This document shows positions 48,121 to 61,200 of a stretch of 64,000 nucleotides of DNA, one piece after another. The DNA comes from Erythrocercus mccallii (taxonomy: Eukaryota; Chordata; Aves; Passeriformes; Dicruridae): positions 2,484,607-2,548,606 of the forward strand of contig VZRG01000004.1 in assembly GCA_013397435.1 (NCBI GenBank), written 5' to 3'. The position numbers and the translations under genes were made by a program. Within the stretch, counting starts at the first letter, position 1. Each line of letters starts with the position of its first letter. The notes beneath the pieces were generated by a model that was given only the letters and a program-made list of their open reading frames with translations, was not told where the DNA came from and ran no database searches.

Positions 48121-48180
48121 GCAGGCTTGCCTGTTGCACACAGATGTGGCGTGCTCTTAGAGGTCATCATGGCAAAAGCC
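48121..48180 (+). repeat. Direct repeat, copy 2 (CpG-depleted)
   Basis: It starts GCAGGCTTGCCTGTTGCACA and ends ATCATGGCAAAAGCC. It is the counterpart of 47551-47610 on the far side of the CR1. All four CpGs of copy 1 in the two best-conserved blocks are CpA here. Confidence 0.75.
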
Positions 48181-51100
48181 TTGCTATTGCAGTTTTGTTA
48201 ACAACTTACCCTATTTTAAGCCTATATTCTTACTTCACACCAAACTGGATTGTTTTTTTCCAGTGTCCAGCAGCTGTTCCTGCAGCTGGTGGAGTTGTGA
48301 GTGGGGTGTCTGGGGAGGTTGGTTGGGGTCTCAGCTCCTGTGCATGGAAGCTTGCATCCAATTTCCTGTGTCAGGTTTGACCATTCATTCCATGCTGTCC
48401 CAGTGTCTGCATTATGCTTTCTGGACTCATTACTGATTTTTGACTGTCATTTAATGTCTGTGGCATAGCCCAAAAGCTATGGCAGTCTTTGCTGAGCTGT
48501 GAAAGCAAATCTCCCTGTGGAGGATGGAAGAATATTGTCAAATGTTGTTCTTGGCAATGGCAATGTATTTTGAGAGTAGGTGTATGTATATGTCATATGT
48601 AACAGCTTAAGACACAGTGCTATGTAAATACTGCATTTTCTTTCAGGGAGCTACTGTCTCTCAGCTTTCTGAATGATTTATGTAAGAGTAGTCCCTGTAC
48701 TAGAACTATATATTCCACAACAAAAGGCCCATCTCAGTTTTTACTTTTATTTTCTTATTCTACTGGACAGTCATGTTTGCTATTTCAAAATTGCAGTAAG
48801 TCTTCCATTATCCATGAAAATAATCTTCCTTCATTTTGCATAGAGAATTTTGATTTCTCATGAAATTTCATAAGCATTTCCACTCTAGCAAACCAAACAT
48901 ATTTGCAAAAAAGTAATAATAATTGTATGCTTTTGAGATTTGGAAGAAAGAAATATATTCTGTCTTACTCAAATTGTATTGACCTTATTGAACTCTTTAT
49001 AAGCCAGGGAAAAAAGACAACTGTAGAAGACTTTACCCTATCGGGCTTTAGTCTTGTTACAGCCCCAAATTTCCATTAATCCGTCTCATGAAGGGGAACT
49101 TTACATAGCAAGAGGCTCTGCAGTATAAATATTCTGCCTGACATTAAGATGCAAAATACTCTGGTGTTTTAGTCAGGCAGCTCATTATACTAGATAAAGG
49201 ACTTTTTCTTCTCATTCCACAGAGACTTTCAGAATGTATTTAAATTTTAATTTCACTACAAATATATTTATGAGCAGAAATCATACTCCTTCCCTTACCT
49301 GTGCCTGGAAGTACTCTTCTGTTTTGTGGCACTTAAGATTTTGAGTAGGCCTATTTCCTCTCTGAAATTAAAGTGATTTTTTTGCTCATTCCCTTATGTA
49401 AATATAGAAAGCCCTACATATGCAGCTGTGCCATAAGAATCTCGGATAGTCAGCTCACCCTACGATGGTAATGTTTAGACTAACTAGTCTGTGTAATATA
49501 CTGGTAGCTTCCCAACGGTAATTTTTATGCTAGCGAAGTGTCTGATTTTTGTAAACGTCTGTACTGTCATCAGCTCATTAATTACCATTTTCTTTCCATA
49601 ATTTTGAAATTTTATACACTATAAAACAGTCAACATCATTTTAATGTAGTAGCAGCACTGTAATAGTGTTCAAGTGCTTTGCCACCTTTGCATAGCAAGA
49701 AAGCTCCATGTATCTACATGTTTGTGAGATGTCCTGCCTGAGAAGAAAAGGTTATGTGTCATGGACATGGAAAGAAGTGCCACAAAAGTCTGCCTTGTCC
49801 CACTGCTTCCCTCCTGGCAGCATTTGTGTGTGGGTGGGTATCTCTGTCTTTTTCTTTAAGTGTATCTTGAGGCTGTGTATCAAAGCACACATCACTGACC
49901 CAGCCCTGCAAGACAGACTGACTCACCTGAGAAACTTTGGCTAACGCAATGCACTTAAGAATCCTACCCTTACATTCCTAAAATGAAGTGACATGGACAC
50001 AACTTGTTTAAATCATCCACTAGTATTTGATATTGATTAGAAATACTCTGTCAGTAGGTATTTCTTTCTCCTGTAATTTAACAAACTGCCTATACTGAAA
50101 CTCATTAAAAGGGAACAGTGATGAGACATTTTGCCAGAAATTGTTCTGTATTCCATATTTACTGCATTTACTTTGGCAAGGAGAAGAGTTAGCTTCTAGC
50201 ACTACAATAGTTTTTAGCTAAAACATTTTAATTCCAGAGTATAAACACCTCATTTTTCAGAGGTGCAAAAGTGACAATTACCATTTCCCCATGCATTCTG
50301 CAGACTTCAAGGGCTTATTTTGTTGTTCAGACACATGAGGAGGCTGATTTCATGCAGAAGGAATACAACCTAATCCATTTGCCTTTCTTTTATAGCACAG
50401 GTTCTTCCAGCTTGATCTTTGTAGGTACTGAATTCTTGCAAGTGTTTGGTGTTTCTGGAGATCATCCCACCTAAACAAAAGAAGAAAGGGCAGTCTTTTT
50501 TTTTTCCTTCCTTTTTTTTAGGCACTCTTGTGAGAAAAATATTTTTATATTGTTGTATAGCTTTCAGTAAGGTTAACAGCTAATATACCAAGTCATTATG
50601 TAAGACATAAACATAACAACTGCAATTATTGTTCTAGTTTGCAAGTCCTGAGGAGTTTATAATACCACCTTTCATTATATTCCAAGGATTCTTATTTCTA
50701 TTGTACTTGTGTCTTTCTAATGTTTACTGGAAGCCTTTTGGCATGTTAATGTAGTAATTTGTGACTACAGTACACTATTTTTTTTAATGCAGTGTTTAAC
50801 TAAATGTTTTATATGCAGCACTGCTACAGGATACTATATACAACAAAAAAATCTTAAAAAACTAGGGGGTTAAGAATTTTGGTATTATGTCAACTGCACC
50901 CAATAGATGCTTATTGAAACAAAGCACATGATTCAAAACTTCCAGAGTTGAACAGAAATGGATTTGTGAGCTGTATTTTTAGCTGATTTAGCCCATGTAT
51001 TTTATCTTTTACTAGAATTTTAAAGTGCAAAGAGGAGCTCAAAAGATCAAATTATATAATGTAATAGTTATCTGTAGAATCTGGCATATATCTTGGAAAA

Positions 51101-54100
51101 TACTGTGTGTTCAGAGAAAGAAGGTTATATATATCCAAATATAGAAGTGATAAACAGGAACAAATTTTAAAAAAATAACTTGGAGGAAACAAGAAGTGCA
51201 CTGTAAGTTAAAACAGCCCACAAGTGACTTCAGTTTGCTGAAGCAGCAGTTATACAGACAGCAGCCCTATGTGACAGTAACTTAGGCCTTATTTTAGAGG
51301 TTATAGTTTCATATGTCTGCGTAGTTCTTGTGGCTTTTAAGACATGCTCTACTGCACCTAAAATACTGGTTCTTGTCAACATTATAGCAAGCTTTACACT
51401 TTGATATGTACGAATAGCCCATATTTGCCCCTTCCTCCCTCTTCAGGGTACTGCCAGGTAGCAATGAGTGAAATAATATTGAAGTATGCTTTTCTTTTAT
51501 TAAAAGTTTCCATTTCAAACGTATTTGCTGCTGGGTGCTCACTGATGGCTAATACTATAGTTAAAAAAAATTATTGACTGTGGTTTCCATCACAATTTTT
51601 CCTGTGGTCAAAGCTTTCAATGAACATGTTGGTTTAAAGAATTCATATAGAGAATTAATATTGATATCTAGGATTCAAACTGCTATTCTAGAAAAATACA
51701 AAAATAGCTGGACAGTGGTAAGTTTGACTTTTCTTGCTCTGTATTGTGAAAAGCTGCATCCTGTAAAATGGCACAGAGCATAAATACTGTACATATAATG
51801 ATTTTTCATAGGGAGAAAAATAGTATGAGGAGCATCATCTGAATCTCTTAAAATGTCTGTAGTACTCAGGCTAGCAGGCTTCCTAGAAGGATATAAGTAG
51901 TATAAGTAGGATAAAATGAATATTTTCCTCATCTTTTCTGTGAGCTTTGCCATTCTTGAACTGCTAGGTTTTAAGCTGGCTTGATTTCTTGTAAATTCTC
52001 CATAGAGAAGTTAATTTGATGACTAAATTAGTTAAAAATTCCGAACTAATTATTGTGTCTTCATTGTTCAACAATTCTTACAAAAATTCCTTGTTTCAGC
52101 CTTTTTTGTAATCCTCAGCAAGATGAATCTCCCCCACCTGGGAAGGTAAGAGTGAGTGTCTGTTCAAAAGCATTTGTGAAATACAATTATCAGAGTTAAT
52201 GGCTGAAAAATGAGAGCTTCTAAATTCTGCTAACATGTGTCTATGCATCTTTTGTGGATAATGTAACTAAGATCCTCTGTACCTCAGAGGTCCTCTATGT
52301 GGAAACAGGAGAATATTTTTTTATTTTTACCAGAGCACGGGCCCTGGGGTGCATTGCATGGTGATACACTCTCTGGCTACACAGAAATAGCTCAAAAAGA
52401 ATTATTAGAGAAAACAATGGGCTAGATGAGCACACTGTCAAATGCAGAGTGAGTAAATCCTAATCTCTGGCAAAAATGTCCATCTATTCTCCTTTGACCA
52501 AATAATGTATTACAAAATTTACCGGAAAGGGCTGGCATTATCCTAGAACCAGTATTTTTAGCGAAAGCAACTTACTATCTGTGAAATGTAACTAGACTGA
52601 AAGTTGCATGTTCTGGTTAGGGGTTTCTTTTGCATCCTCATAGGTGAGACTGTGTCTATCTGTGAACTTAAGTCTTCTATTCTGCTTGGTGCAATAAATC
52701 AGTGGTGTTTGGGAGAAACAGGTCCCGTGTCAAGATGGAATCTATGAATAATTTAGGGAATAGAACACACCTAGCAGGAACTCTTGCAAATGCCAAACCT
52801 TGGATGTCAGTATCGTGTTGGCCAGGTTTCATAACACATAGATCCAGCTTCATTAGGGATTCTCAGCCCAAAGAAGTGGGCCAACAAAACAAACAAACAA
52901 ACAAACATGGACCAACACTGAACGAGGTGTAGTTCCTTCCATGGGAGTAGTCAACACCCAGAGCTTAAGGCAACATCTTTGAAAAATCCAAGTAAATCAT
53001 ACATCCTAGATGATGAATAAAGTAAGGTGTTGGATTTTTACCTAGAGTAAGCTCTTGCCAAGAGTGTGGGAGTTACAGAAACACCTCAAAGGAGCAGAGC
53101 AAAAGTTTGTGACAGGTGTGTTACGTGCGATTTAAGAAAACAGTGTGATGAAAAATAGAATGTTTTCAGCCTGAAGGCATTAAATTTAAAAGTGGCGTTA
53201 GGAGGAAGGGCCAAGGTTCACATAGAACAAAGAACAAGTTTTCTCTCTGTTACAGAACAAGCTTTGTTTGGAAGAACAGTGAAATACTTGTATGTTTTCT
53301 TTTAAATAAGTATCACATGCTCTCCAATGTGTGTGTGAGGTATTACCTTATATGGAGAAATCCAGGCTGAAAGTGGCTCTTTGAGGGTAGCAGTTAAGAA
53401 AGACTAAAAAAATAAAGAGCATAACACAGAGTACAATAATCAGATTTACAACCAGGAGAATATGGAGGCTGGAAGGGTGGAATGCAGCTGTAGTTTCAGG
53501 ATTGTTGGGTGTGGTTCTGTCTAAACTGGGATCTGAAGGCGTGCCTTACCTGAACACATCAGAACTAGTCTTAAGTAGTGTGGGGTTCATACACATGATC
53601 TTAGCCTAGTTTTGTGTCTTGTATAGATGTGGTTTTGTGAGATATGTATTGACTGAGAGCAGCAAACATTAACACTTCTTCCCCAGAGAATAAGTACCAA
53701 AGGAGACAGATGCTTTCAGTGTTCAGAAAAAATGCCACGTATAAGCAAGGTTGTGCTCAGATGGCTGTTGTTTAACTGCCATGTCTTCACACTTGGAGTG
53801 CTTACATCTTTTGGCGAGTAAGACATATTTTGTTTAGGAGAAGCTAATCCTGTATCACTGTGTTGTGCTGTTTGGCTTTCAAATTAACTAGCAGTTGCCA
53901 GATGTCTCAGTATATGAAATATTACAGATCCTGAGGGGGAAAATGTAACAGAGAGTTACTGAATTGCTGTATTTCATCTGGAGAGCTAAAGGCAGGTGAT
54001 CAGAGAAACTAGAAATTAATCTGGGATGGAACAGCCTAGACAGGGTCTTGCCCTTTGCGATTCTCATTGACTTCAGAAGGAGTTGAAGAAAATTTGGCAC

Positions 54101-57100
54101 CCTAGAAAATTAGATCATTTTAAGTTTGGATGCCCAAAGAGTTAATGCATTAGTCTTTTTCTGAGCATTCATGTTTCAAGATTTTCACTCACCAGTCTTG
54201 GACAGGTTTTTAGTTTTCTATAGGGTAAGGTTTCTCTATCTGATGATAATAAATCATGTGAATGTTAAAATATCCATGGTAGATGAAGAGTACAGTTATT
54301 GCGGTAGACTGTAAATAGTGCTTTTATCTCAGGATTGAAGGTGGGCAGTACCACTCTGAACTGGGAATGCTGTTAAAATGTAGGCCTATAATCATAGGGA
54401 GATGGAGAAGGAAGGGGTAATGTGAAAGTCTGAAGTACTGTGAGCTTCCCCTTCAGAAGAGGTTTGTGCAGGACTGAAAATTTGGTGAAGTTTTCCTTAA
54501 TTGTCAGATTTCTGGGTCTAGTCCTTTCCATACATGCTGCTGGCATGTTCTGCTTCAGATGAGTAGGATTCAAAATTCTTCTTTTCAGCTTCTTCTGCAG
54601 TAGAAGAAGGAAGGTGATTTCTGACTCTTCTAGGTTTGCTCCTCTGTTTGTCATGTGGAAATAAACTACAGCTTTCTGGCAGCCCACTGTTTTTGCCTTC
54701 ATGCAAAGTGTTTGGATTATGTGAACCTATATTATTATACACCGCTTTTCTGGATTTTTTTTAATGCAAAAAGCTGAGTATTGTAAATTCTTACAAACAC
54801 ATCAGGTCAATAAATCTGACCATGGAACACCATTAGTACTTGGCAGGTCTGGTTTCTCAACCGCCATAATGTTTCCTCAGGTTTTTATAAAAATTTTTTT
54901 AAGCATTCAGATAAAGCATTCAGCATTTCAATAAATCCTAGCTGTCTTTTGATTTGAAGTAGCTGGAAAGAGATGGAATTTAAGTGCAGCATTATTACAG
55001 ATTTTTAAGTCAAATTGTTGTTGTGATCTGTCATTTCCATAGTTTTTGCATTGTTGGCAAATCTGCATTTTAAATGTAATTGCCTTTCATTGCTCTGATG
55101 TGTTTTCCTGCAAAATTAAAATCTTCATCTGTGCCATTTTCTCCTGCAAAGCAAATTCTCTGCCAAATACAGACCATGATTTAATATTATAGATTGTATT
55201 TGTTGACATCCTGAAAGTTTTCATCTTTTAACCAGTGTCAGACCTCCATTTCCCCCAGAAGCTGAATTATTTTGAAGATTTGCTTCGTCTTTGTTTAGCA
55301 TGTGTGTATCTTCCTATTTCATCTGATTAGAACTTTTATCTTTAAATCTCTTGGTTTCTTTTCTTCAAATGTTTGAAATGCAACCTTAATCTATGCATAC
55401 AATTTTACTACAGACAATTTTACAGGTTTAAAATAATTTTCCAGTTTTTAATTATGGATTCTTTGTCAATCTCTTCCTTCTTCAACTCTGCAAGATTGTA
55501 TATGCACTGTATTTCCTTACATGTATTAAATGTACCCTGCTGTCTCCAAAAGGCTCCTGCAGAAATGAAAATGTTCCTTGCTCTTTTGAGTACAGATTTG
55601 TGAAAATTGCAGAGCAATATTTAGACTTCTCTGCTTGTCTGTGTGCAGTCTCTCATGCTCTCTTTTTCCACATGATGTAATTTGGCTGCTGGAGGAGTGA
55701 GTTGTATGCCCAGAATGATGGTAGGAGGGATTAGTGCCCAGGTTTTGGGGGTTAGCCTGACTTGTTTGTAATTTTCATCCTTTATTTTATATATTCACTT
55801 TCTGTGTCTTCTTGTGACGTCACTCTGGTTAGTTAGACCTAAAGGGGGGAACGAAGTGAAGAAAAGTCTCAGGCACCTTGTATATGCCAAGACAAAAGTG
55901 TTTATTTACCTTACTGAAGGTGACAGTTCTGTTTATCTTTAGGAGAAAAGATTTTAACCAGCAGACTTATGATAACTTTGCTCATGAAATAATGAGCTAT
56001 ACACAACCAGTGGAATATTCTGGAACTCAAGGAAAGCAGGGGTTGCAAAATGGTTTCCTTCAGTTGTGTTTTTGAAGTTAGTAAATGAAATCCTAAAAGT
56101 AAGTGTACAGAGAGTAGATACTCTGAAGCAGATCGGTCAGTTCTGCAAAGCCCAGGATTTTGCTACCTATTGTAGCAACCACATGTGTTAAAAACTACAG
56201 AGAAGCAATCCCAGAGTATATGAAGGTAGAGCAGAGAGGCATTCAGTCATTTAACTTGTAGGAAGTTGCACCACACTGTAAGAGTCCAGACAGAGGGTAG
56301 AACTGAGATATTTGCACTCCAGTCAAGTTACAAAAACGTGACTTTGTACATGGAAGATGTATTTTTGCCATAGGACGGGAGCACTCCAGCCCTCATTGTT
56401 TTCCCAAGTTCTTGCATCCTTGCCAGCCTTCCCAAACATGGGCATTTTAGGGCAGTATCATATACAGAAGATTTCTGGTGGTTGGTTTGTTGGGGTTTTC
56501 TTCAGTAAAGCACAAGTAGCTGAACTTGAAACTACAAGCTTAGTTAAAATACAAGATAAATGCATATTTTATTGTGAATACACAATTTTATAAAGTTTGA
56601 GCCACTCCAAATTATCTATCTGGAGAACAAATGTGAGCATTTTCCCTGAAAAAGTAACATTCCATTTTCAGCATGTGCCATCCCTTGAGTTGTAAAATTG
56701 TTGCCGCCAGGCAAGCTAATGATACAAGATCTTTAGTTTAATTAGAGGTTTGTTGATTGGTTTTTATTTGAGGGAGAGAGGAAGGGTAGTTTGTATTTTT
56801 GGCAGGAAGGGAAAGGCAGGGAGTTATTTTGCTTTTACAAGGAATAGATGTCCTATATTATATGAACTAAAGACGTGTGTTCTCAGCAAAGTGTCAGAAC
56901 AAAGACAAAATCTCTGCATGAGAGAACTTACTGTGTAGGAGGGTCTTTATGTAGCAGATCAGCTGCATTAAGCTAGAAATTACAGTATTTAATTCCCCAT
57001 GAAGTTCTAATGTGAGCCTGTCGCACAGGCAGTGTAGAAAGCTGTGTGCCAAAGTTCTTTTTGACTCAGGAGTATTCAAACCCAACTTTTCTTGGGAAAA

Positions 57101-58231
57101 AAAATGCCCAAAAGATGTATGTAGAATATTGATTTGTATGGTAGTGATATATTCTGTAAGGAGACAATGGAAATTGGTTGCAGGGGATAGGATGTGACTT
57201 TGCATGAATGGAGTCAGTTTTGATGTTCCAATACAATTGAATATAAGATTGAAAGAAAAATATTAAAGATCAGAAAGAACAGGATAAGCACAACTGAGAA
57301 TATTTGCTTGCTAGGATGGAGGAAGCTAGTAAGGTAATTCATACTTTGTAAGAGGGGATGATTTTGTGAAAGGGTTTGTAGCAATTGTGGGAGTACCAAG
57401 TAGGAATTAGAAAAGGTAACAGAGAAGGTAGCAGTAGTTTAGGAACTTCAGCAGATAGGCAGTCAGAACTCAGGCAAAGGTTTTCTCCACAGGAAGCGAG
57501 AGAAAGAACTTGCCTGTTTTTCAAGGACATATAAAGGGAGAATCAACAGGGCCTGGCAAAATACTCAGAGAGGTGGGAGAGAAGAATGACTACAAAATAA
57601 TAGATATGTTATTCTGACAAACAGGAGGATGCTGGATCTATGAAACCACAGAAAAGTGGTTTTGAATGGGGCAGCTCCTCTGAGATTATAAACACAGTCA
57701 GGTATTAAGTATAGCTGAACAGAGCTGAATATTCCCATTGAAATTTCCAGACTGAAGATCCTGATATTTACATAGATGTGACAGCAAATTATAACTTTTA
57801 ATTGGCATTTCTGTGCCTTTCCTGTTAATGCTTTTGAAGCAGGTACAAACAACCTTTAACAATCATGGAACAAAAGTTGGCTTGTACATATTTTTTTGTG
57901 CATGCAGGAAGTACAGCAGATATGTTTAAGTGTGACAAGACAGGCCCTGGCTTGCAATAGGAGCTCACATGATCAAATTACTGTTTGGCTGACTTCAAGT
58001 CTTGGTAGTGCGACTGTCACAGTATAGCTGAGCTTTGTCTTAAAGCTTTAAATATTGGGACAGGAACATTGATAGAACATAGCAAATTCTCTCTCCATAA
58101 GATCTCACTGAATCACAGATTCCTGTAATTGCTAAAGAAATAAAAACAAGGAAGTTATATTTAGTTTTACTTCAACTGCCTACTTGAGTTCAACTAGCCA
58201 TTATTCATGAGAATATTTATGATTATACAGA

Positions 58232-58636
58232 TTACAAGTCCTACGAGGAGCAGCTGAGGGAGCTTGGGGTGTTTAGCGTGGAGAAGGCCCAGGGGGGAAC
58301 TTACTGCTCTCTACAACAACCTGGAAGGAGCTTTAGCCAGCTGAGGGCTGACCTAATATCCCGAGTGTCAAGGGATAGCACAAGAGGAAATGGCCTCAGG
58401 TTGTAGAAGGAGAGGTTTAGATTGGATACTGGGAAAAATTTCTTCAGTGAAAGAGTTGCCAAGCATTGGAACTGACAGGGCAAGTGGCTGAGTCACCATC
58501 CCTGGGGGTATTTAAAAGATGGATAAATGTGGTGCTTGAGGACATAGTTTAGTGCTGGACGTGGCAGTGCTGGGTTAAGGGTTAGACCTGATGAAGTTAA
58601 AGGTCCCTTCAAGCCGAAATAATTCTATGATTCTAC
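58232..58636 (+). mobile_element. CR1 LINE 3' fragment
   Basis: Plus orientation: CCTACGAGGAGCAGCTGAGG, TTTAGCGTGGAGAAGGCCCA, GAAATGGCCTCAGGTTG, and the tail AATTCTATGATTCTAC. Diverged and 5' truncated. Confidence 0.88.
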
Positions 58637-60814
58637 AATTTTTACCAGAGATGAAAGATTTTATATCACGACCTCCTTTTTAATGTCTGTAACTTGAACT
58701 CTGTCTTAAACATTATAGCAAAATTTTGGCTTTATGAGTTCATATCAAGAAAAGCAACATAAATTATACTCAAAATTAGATTCTGTAGAATAATCCTGAC
58801 AAGTGTGCTGCCAGCTAAGTTGTCCTTTGATTTTAAAATGCCATTAAATCTTGAATTGATATCTAGGTTCAAAAGCCTGTTTGATCTGTTTTTTTCTTCC
58901 TTCTACATTTTTTATGAGAAATTAGACTCTCTTGTAACTCTTTAAATGTAAAGATGACTAAGACTATTTAGTGAGTAAAATCATGCTTAGATATGAGTTA
59001 AAGATGCTGAAACCAAACCTAAATCCTGCCTGCTTCTTTTCGCCTTTTGCACCCTTCCAAAAATGATAAGATCTAATGCTTGCCAATCCTGTTGGCATTA
59101 TTGCATTATTATAAACTTACAAAGCACAGCAAGGTCCAAAATTCTATCTCCTTTAGCCCTGCAGATGATTGCTATATATGCACCAATTAGTTTTTGCACT
59201 GTTCCTTCTGCAATTCAAATGCAACTTGAAATATTTCCAGCCCATGACCAAGATTTTGCACATTATTAAATGAGTGAGTTCTTCTTGGCAATCATCACAG
59301 ATACTTCTTTTTTCTGAAAGAATAGTAAACACTTGTTCTCTATGCATGCCTGAATTTCACAACAAAGGAAAAAAATCTCTCAATCTCTTTTACTCAAAGT
59401 TAGCTTCAGATTATGTAGGAGAGTGTACAGCCTTGGTCATCTTGTTGGAGAATAAAACTCATTTTTCTCACTGGCATTTTGTAACTTATGTTATATTGCA
59501 AAGACAGGAATTAATTGCTTGGCTGCATAAACTGTTAATCACAGACTGCTGGAGTTCAGCATTTTCTGTATCACGGCAGTCATCCACTGTTCTAACAAGT
59601 CTTTTCCTCACCCAAACAGAGGTGTCACAATACTGAATGCCATTTATAGGAGCACTTAATTACCAGAACTCTTGCAGATTAGCACTACTTTCAGAGTCCT
59701 CAACACAATTTTAGGTTATTGGTGCTATTTCAATTTTATCTTAAGTTGCAAAGCATTGAAGGATATTTTAGAAATGCCTAATCCAGATCTTAAGCAAGTT
59801 TAACTGAAACTGGAACAACTCAGCTGAGTGGCTTTTTGTGTTTCATTTCAGCTTTGCAGACTGTGATGAGAAAAATGGTTGTTTTCTCAAAAAGCAGTGT
59901 CAGTGCACAAAGAAGTAGATGCACACTGGAATATACTCTCAGCTTCTATGAAGAAAGATAGCAACTAGTAAAGCATAATACAGTAACTAAATCATATGAC
60001 TGATGTGTTATAAGAGATCTTGTATTGCTCTCTGACATTTTGGGGAAAAAAAAAGAGATTTTGTTCAGGCCATCTAAATAAACATTTTCAAAGCTACATT
60101 TTTACTGATGAGTGTGTAGATTTATGTCTAGTCAAAAGGATGTCTTTTTGTGTAAACTCAGCTGGCTGAATTTCATGTCTCTGTGCTCACTTTCTAATAA
60201 ATAGAGAGGCAGGATCAGACCAGGCTGAGACAAGTCTCCTGAGGTGAGATGAATGCCTTTCTGATGGTGCTTATCTGTCTTTCCATGAGGTCTCTGACAG
60301 TTAAATGGCTAAACTTAAGTGAAATGAATGTCTTCGACAATGAAAACCTTCTTGAATAAGTATCTAAAAATGAAAGTGATAATGTACTCTCTTAAACTTA
60401 CATCACCAGATCAATTTTTTACTGCTTGATTTTACGATAGAATCTAGGAACACTAGGTATGCATAAGGTGCTTGAGGCTGTATAATCCTAGAATGAAAAG
60501 CCAGTTCTAACTCTCAGAGTTTACATACTAAATATGAAACAACAAGACAGAAGAGCGCAGAAAGCAGGAGTAAAAAGGGTAGTGACAATGCCTGGGTCAA
60601 TAGTAATCATGACCCATCAACAACCCAATAACAGAGTTTTGCAGACTTTGTAACAAGAGTATTACCATGTGACTTGGAGATTGATAGGATTGTAACCATG
60701 GGGATGTTTCAGAGGAGAGCCTTTGAGGGAAAAGGATCATGGGGACATATTTATGGAAAGTAAATACTTGGTCATTGTGAACTGGTGGGAAGTTTAGACC
60801 CTAGTTTAGAGCAG

Positions 60815-61200
60815 GATTCCAGTGTTTGGCCATCCTCACTGTCAAGAAGTGTTTTCTTATGTGTAAGTGGAATTTCTTATATTTTAATTTGTGTCCATTG
60901 CTTTTATCGTGTTACTGGGAACTACTGAAGAGAGCCTGGCTCCATCTTCTTTACACACTCCCATCCAATATTTGTACACACTGGCAAGATACCCCTGAGC
61001 TTTCTGTTCTCCAATCTATTCTCCAAGAGCAGCCCCAGATCTCCCAGCCTCTTATATGACAGTTGTTTCAGTTGCTTGGTCACCTTCATGGCACTGCACT
61101 GGAATAGTTCCAGTTTAATGTTTGCCACACCATGGGTGCCAGACCTTGACTCAGTACTCCAGGAGTGTTTTACCAGTGCTGAGTGGAAGGAGGGGAACCT
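60815..61200 (-). mobile_element. CR1 LINE fragment (reverse orientation)
   Basis: The plus strand shows the reverse complement of CR1: CACTGTCAAGAAGTGTTTTC, AGAGCCTGGCTCCATCTTCT, CAAGATACCCCTGAGCTTTC and CTCAGTACTCCAGG. The diagnostic CR1 3' tail is not seen at the 60.8-kb side, so both ends appear truncated or decayed. Confidence 0.82.
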
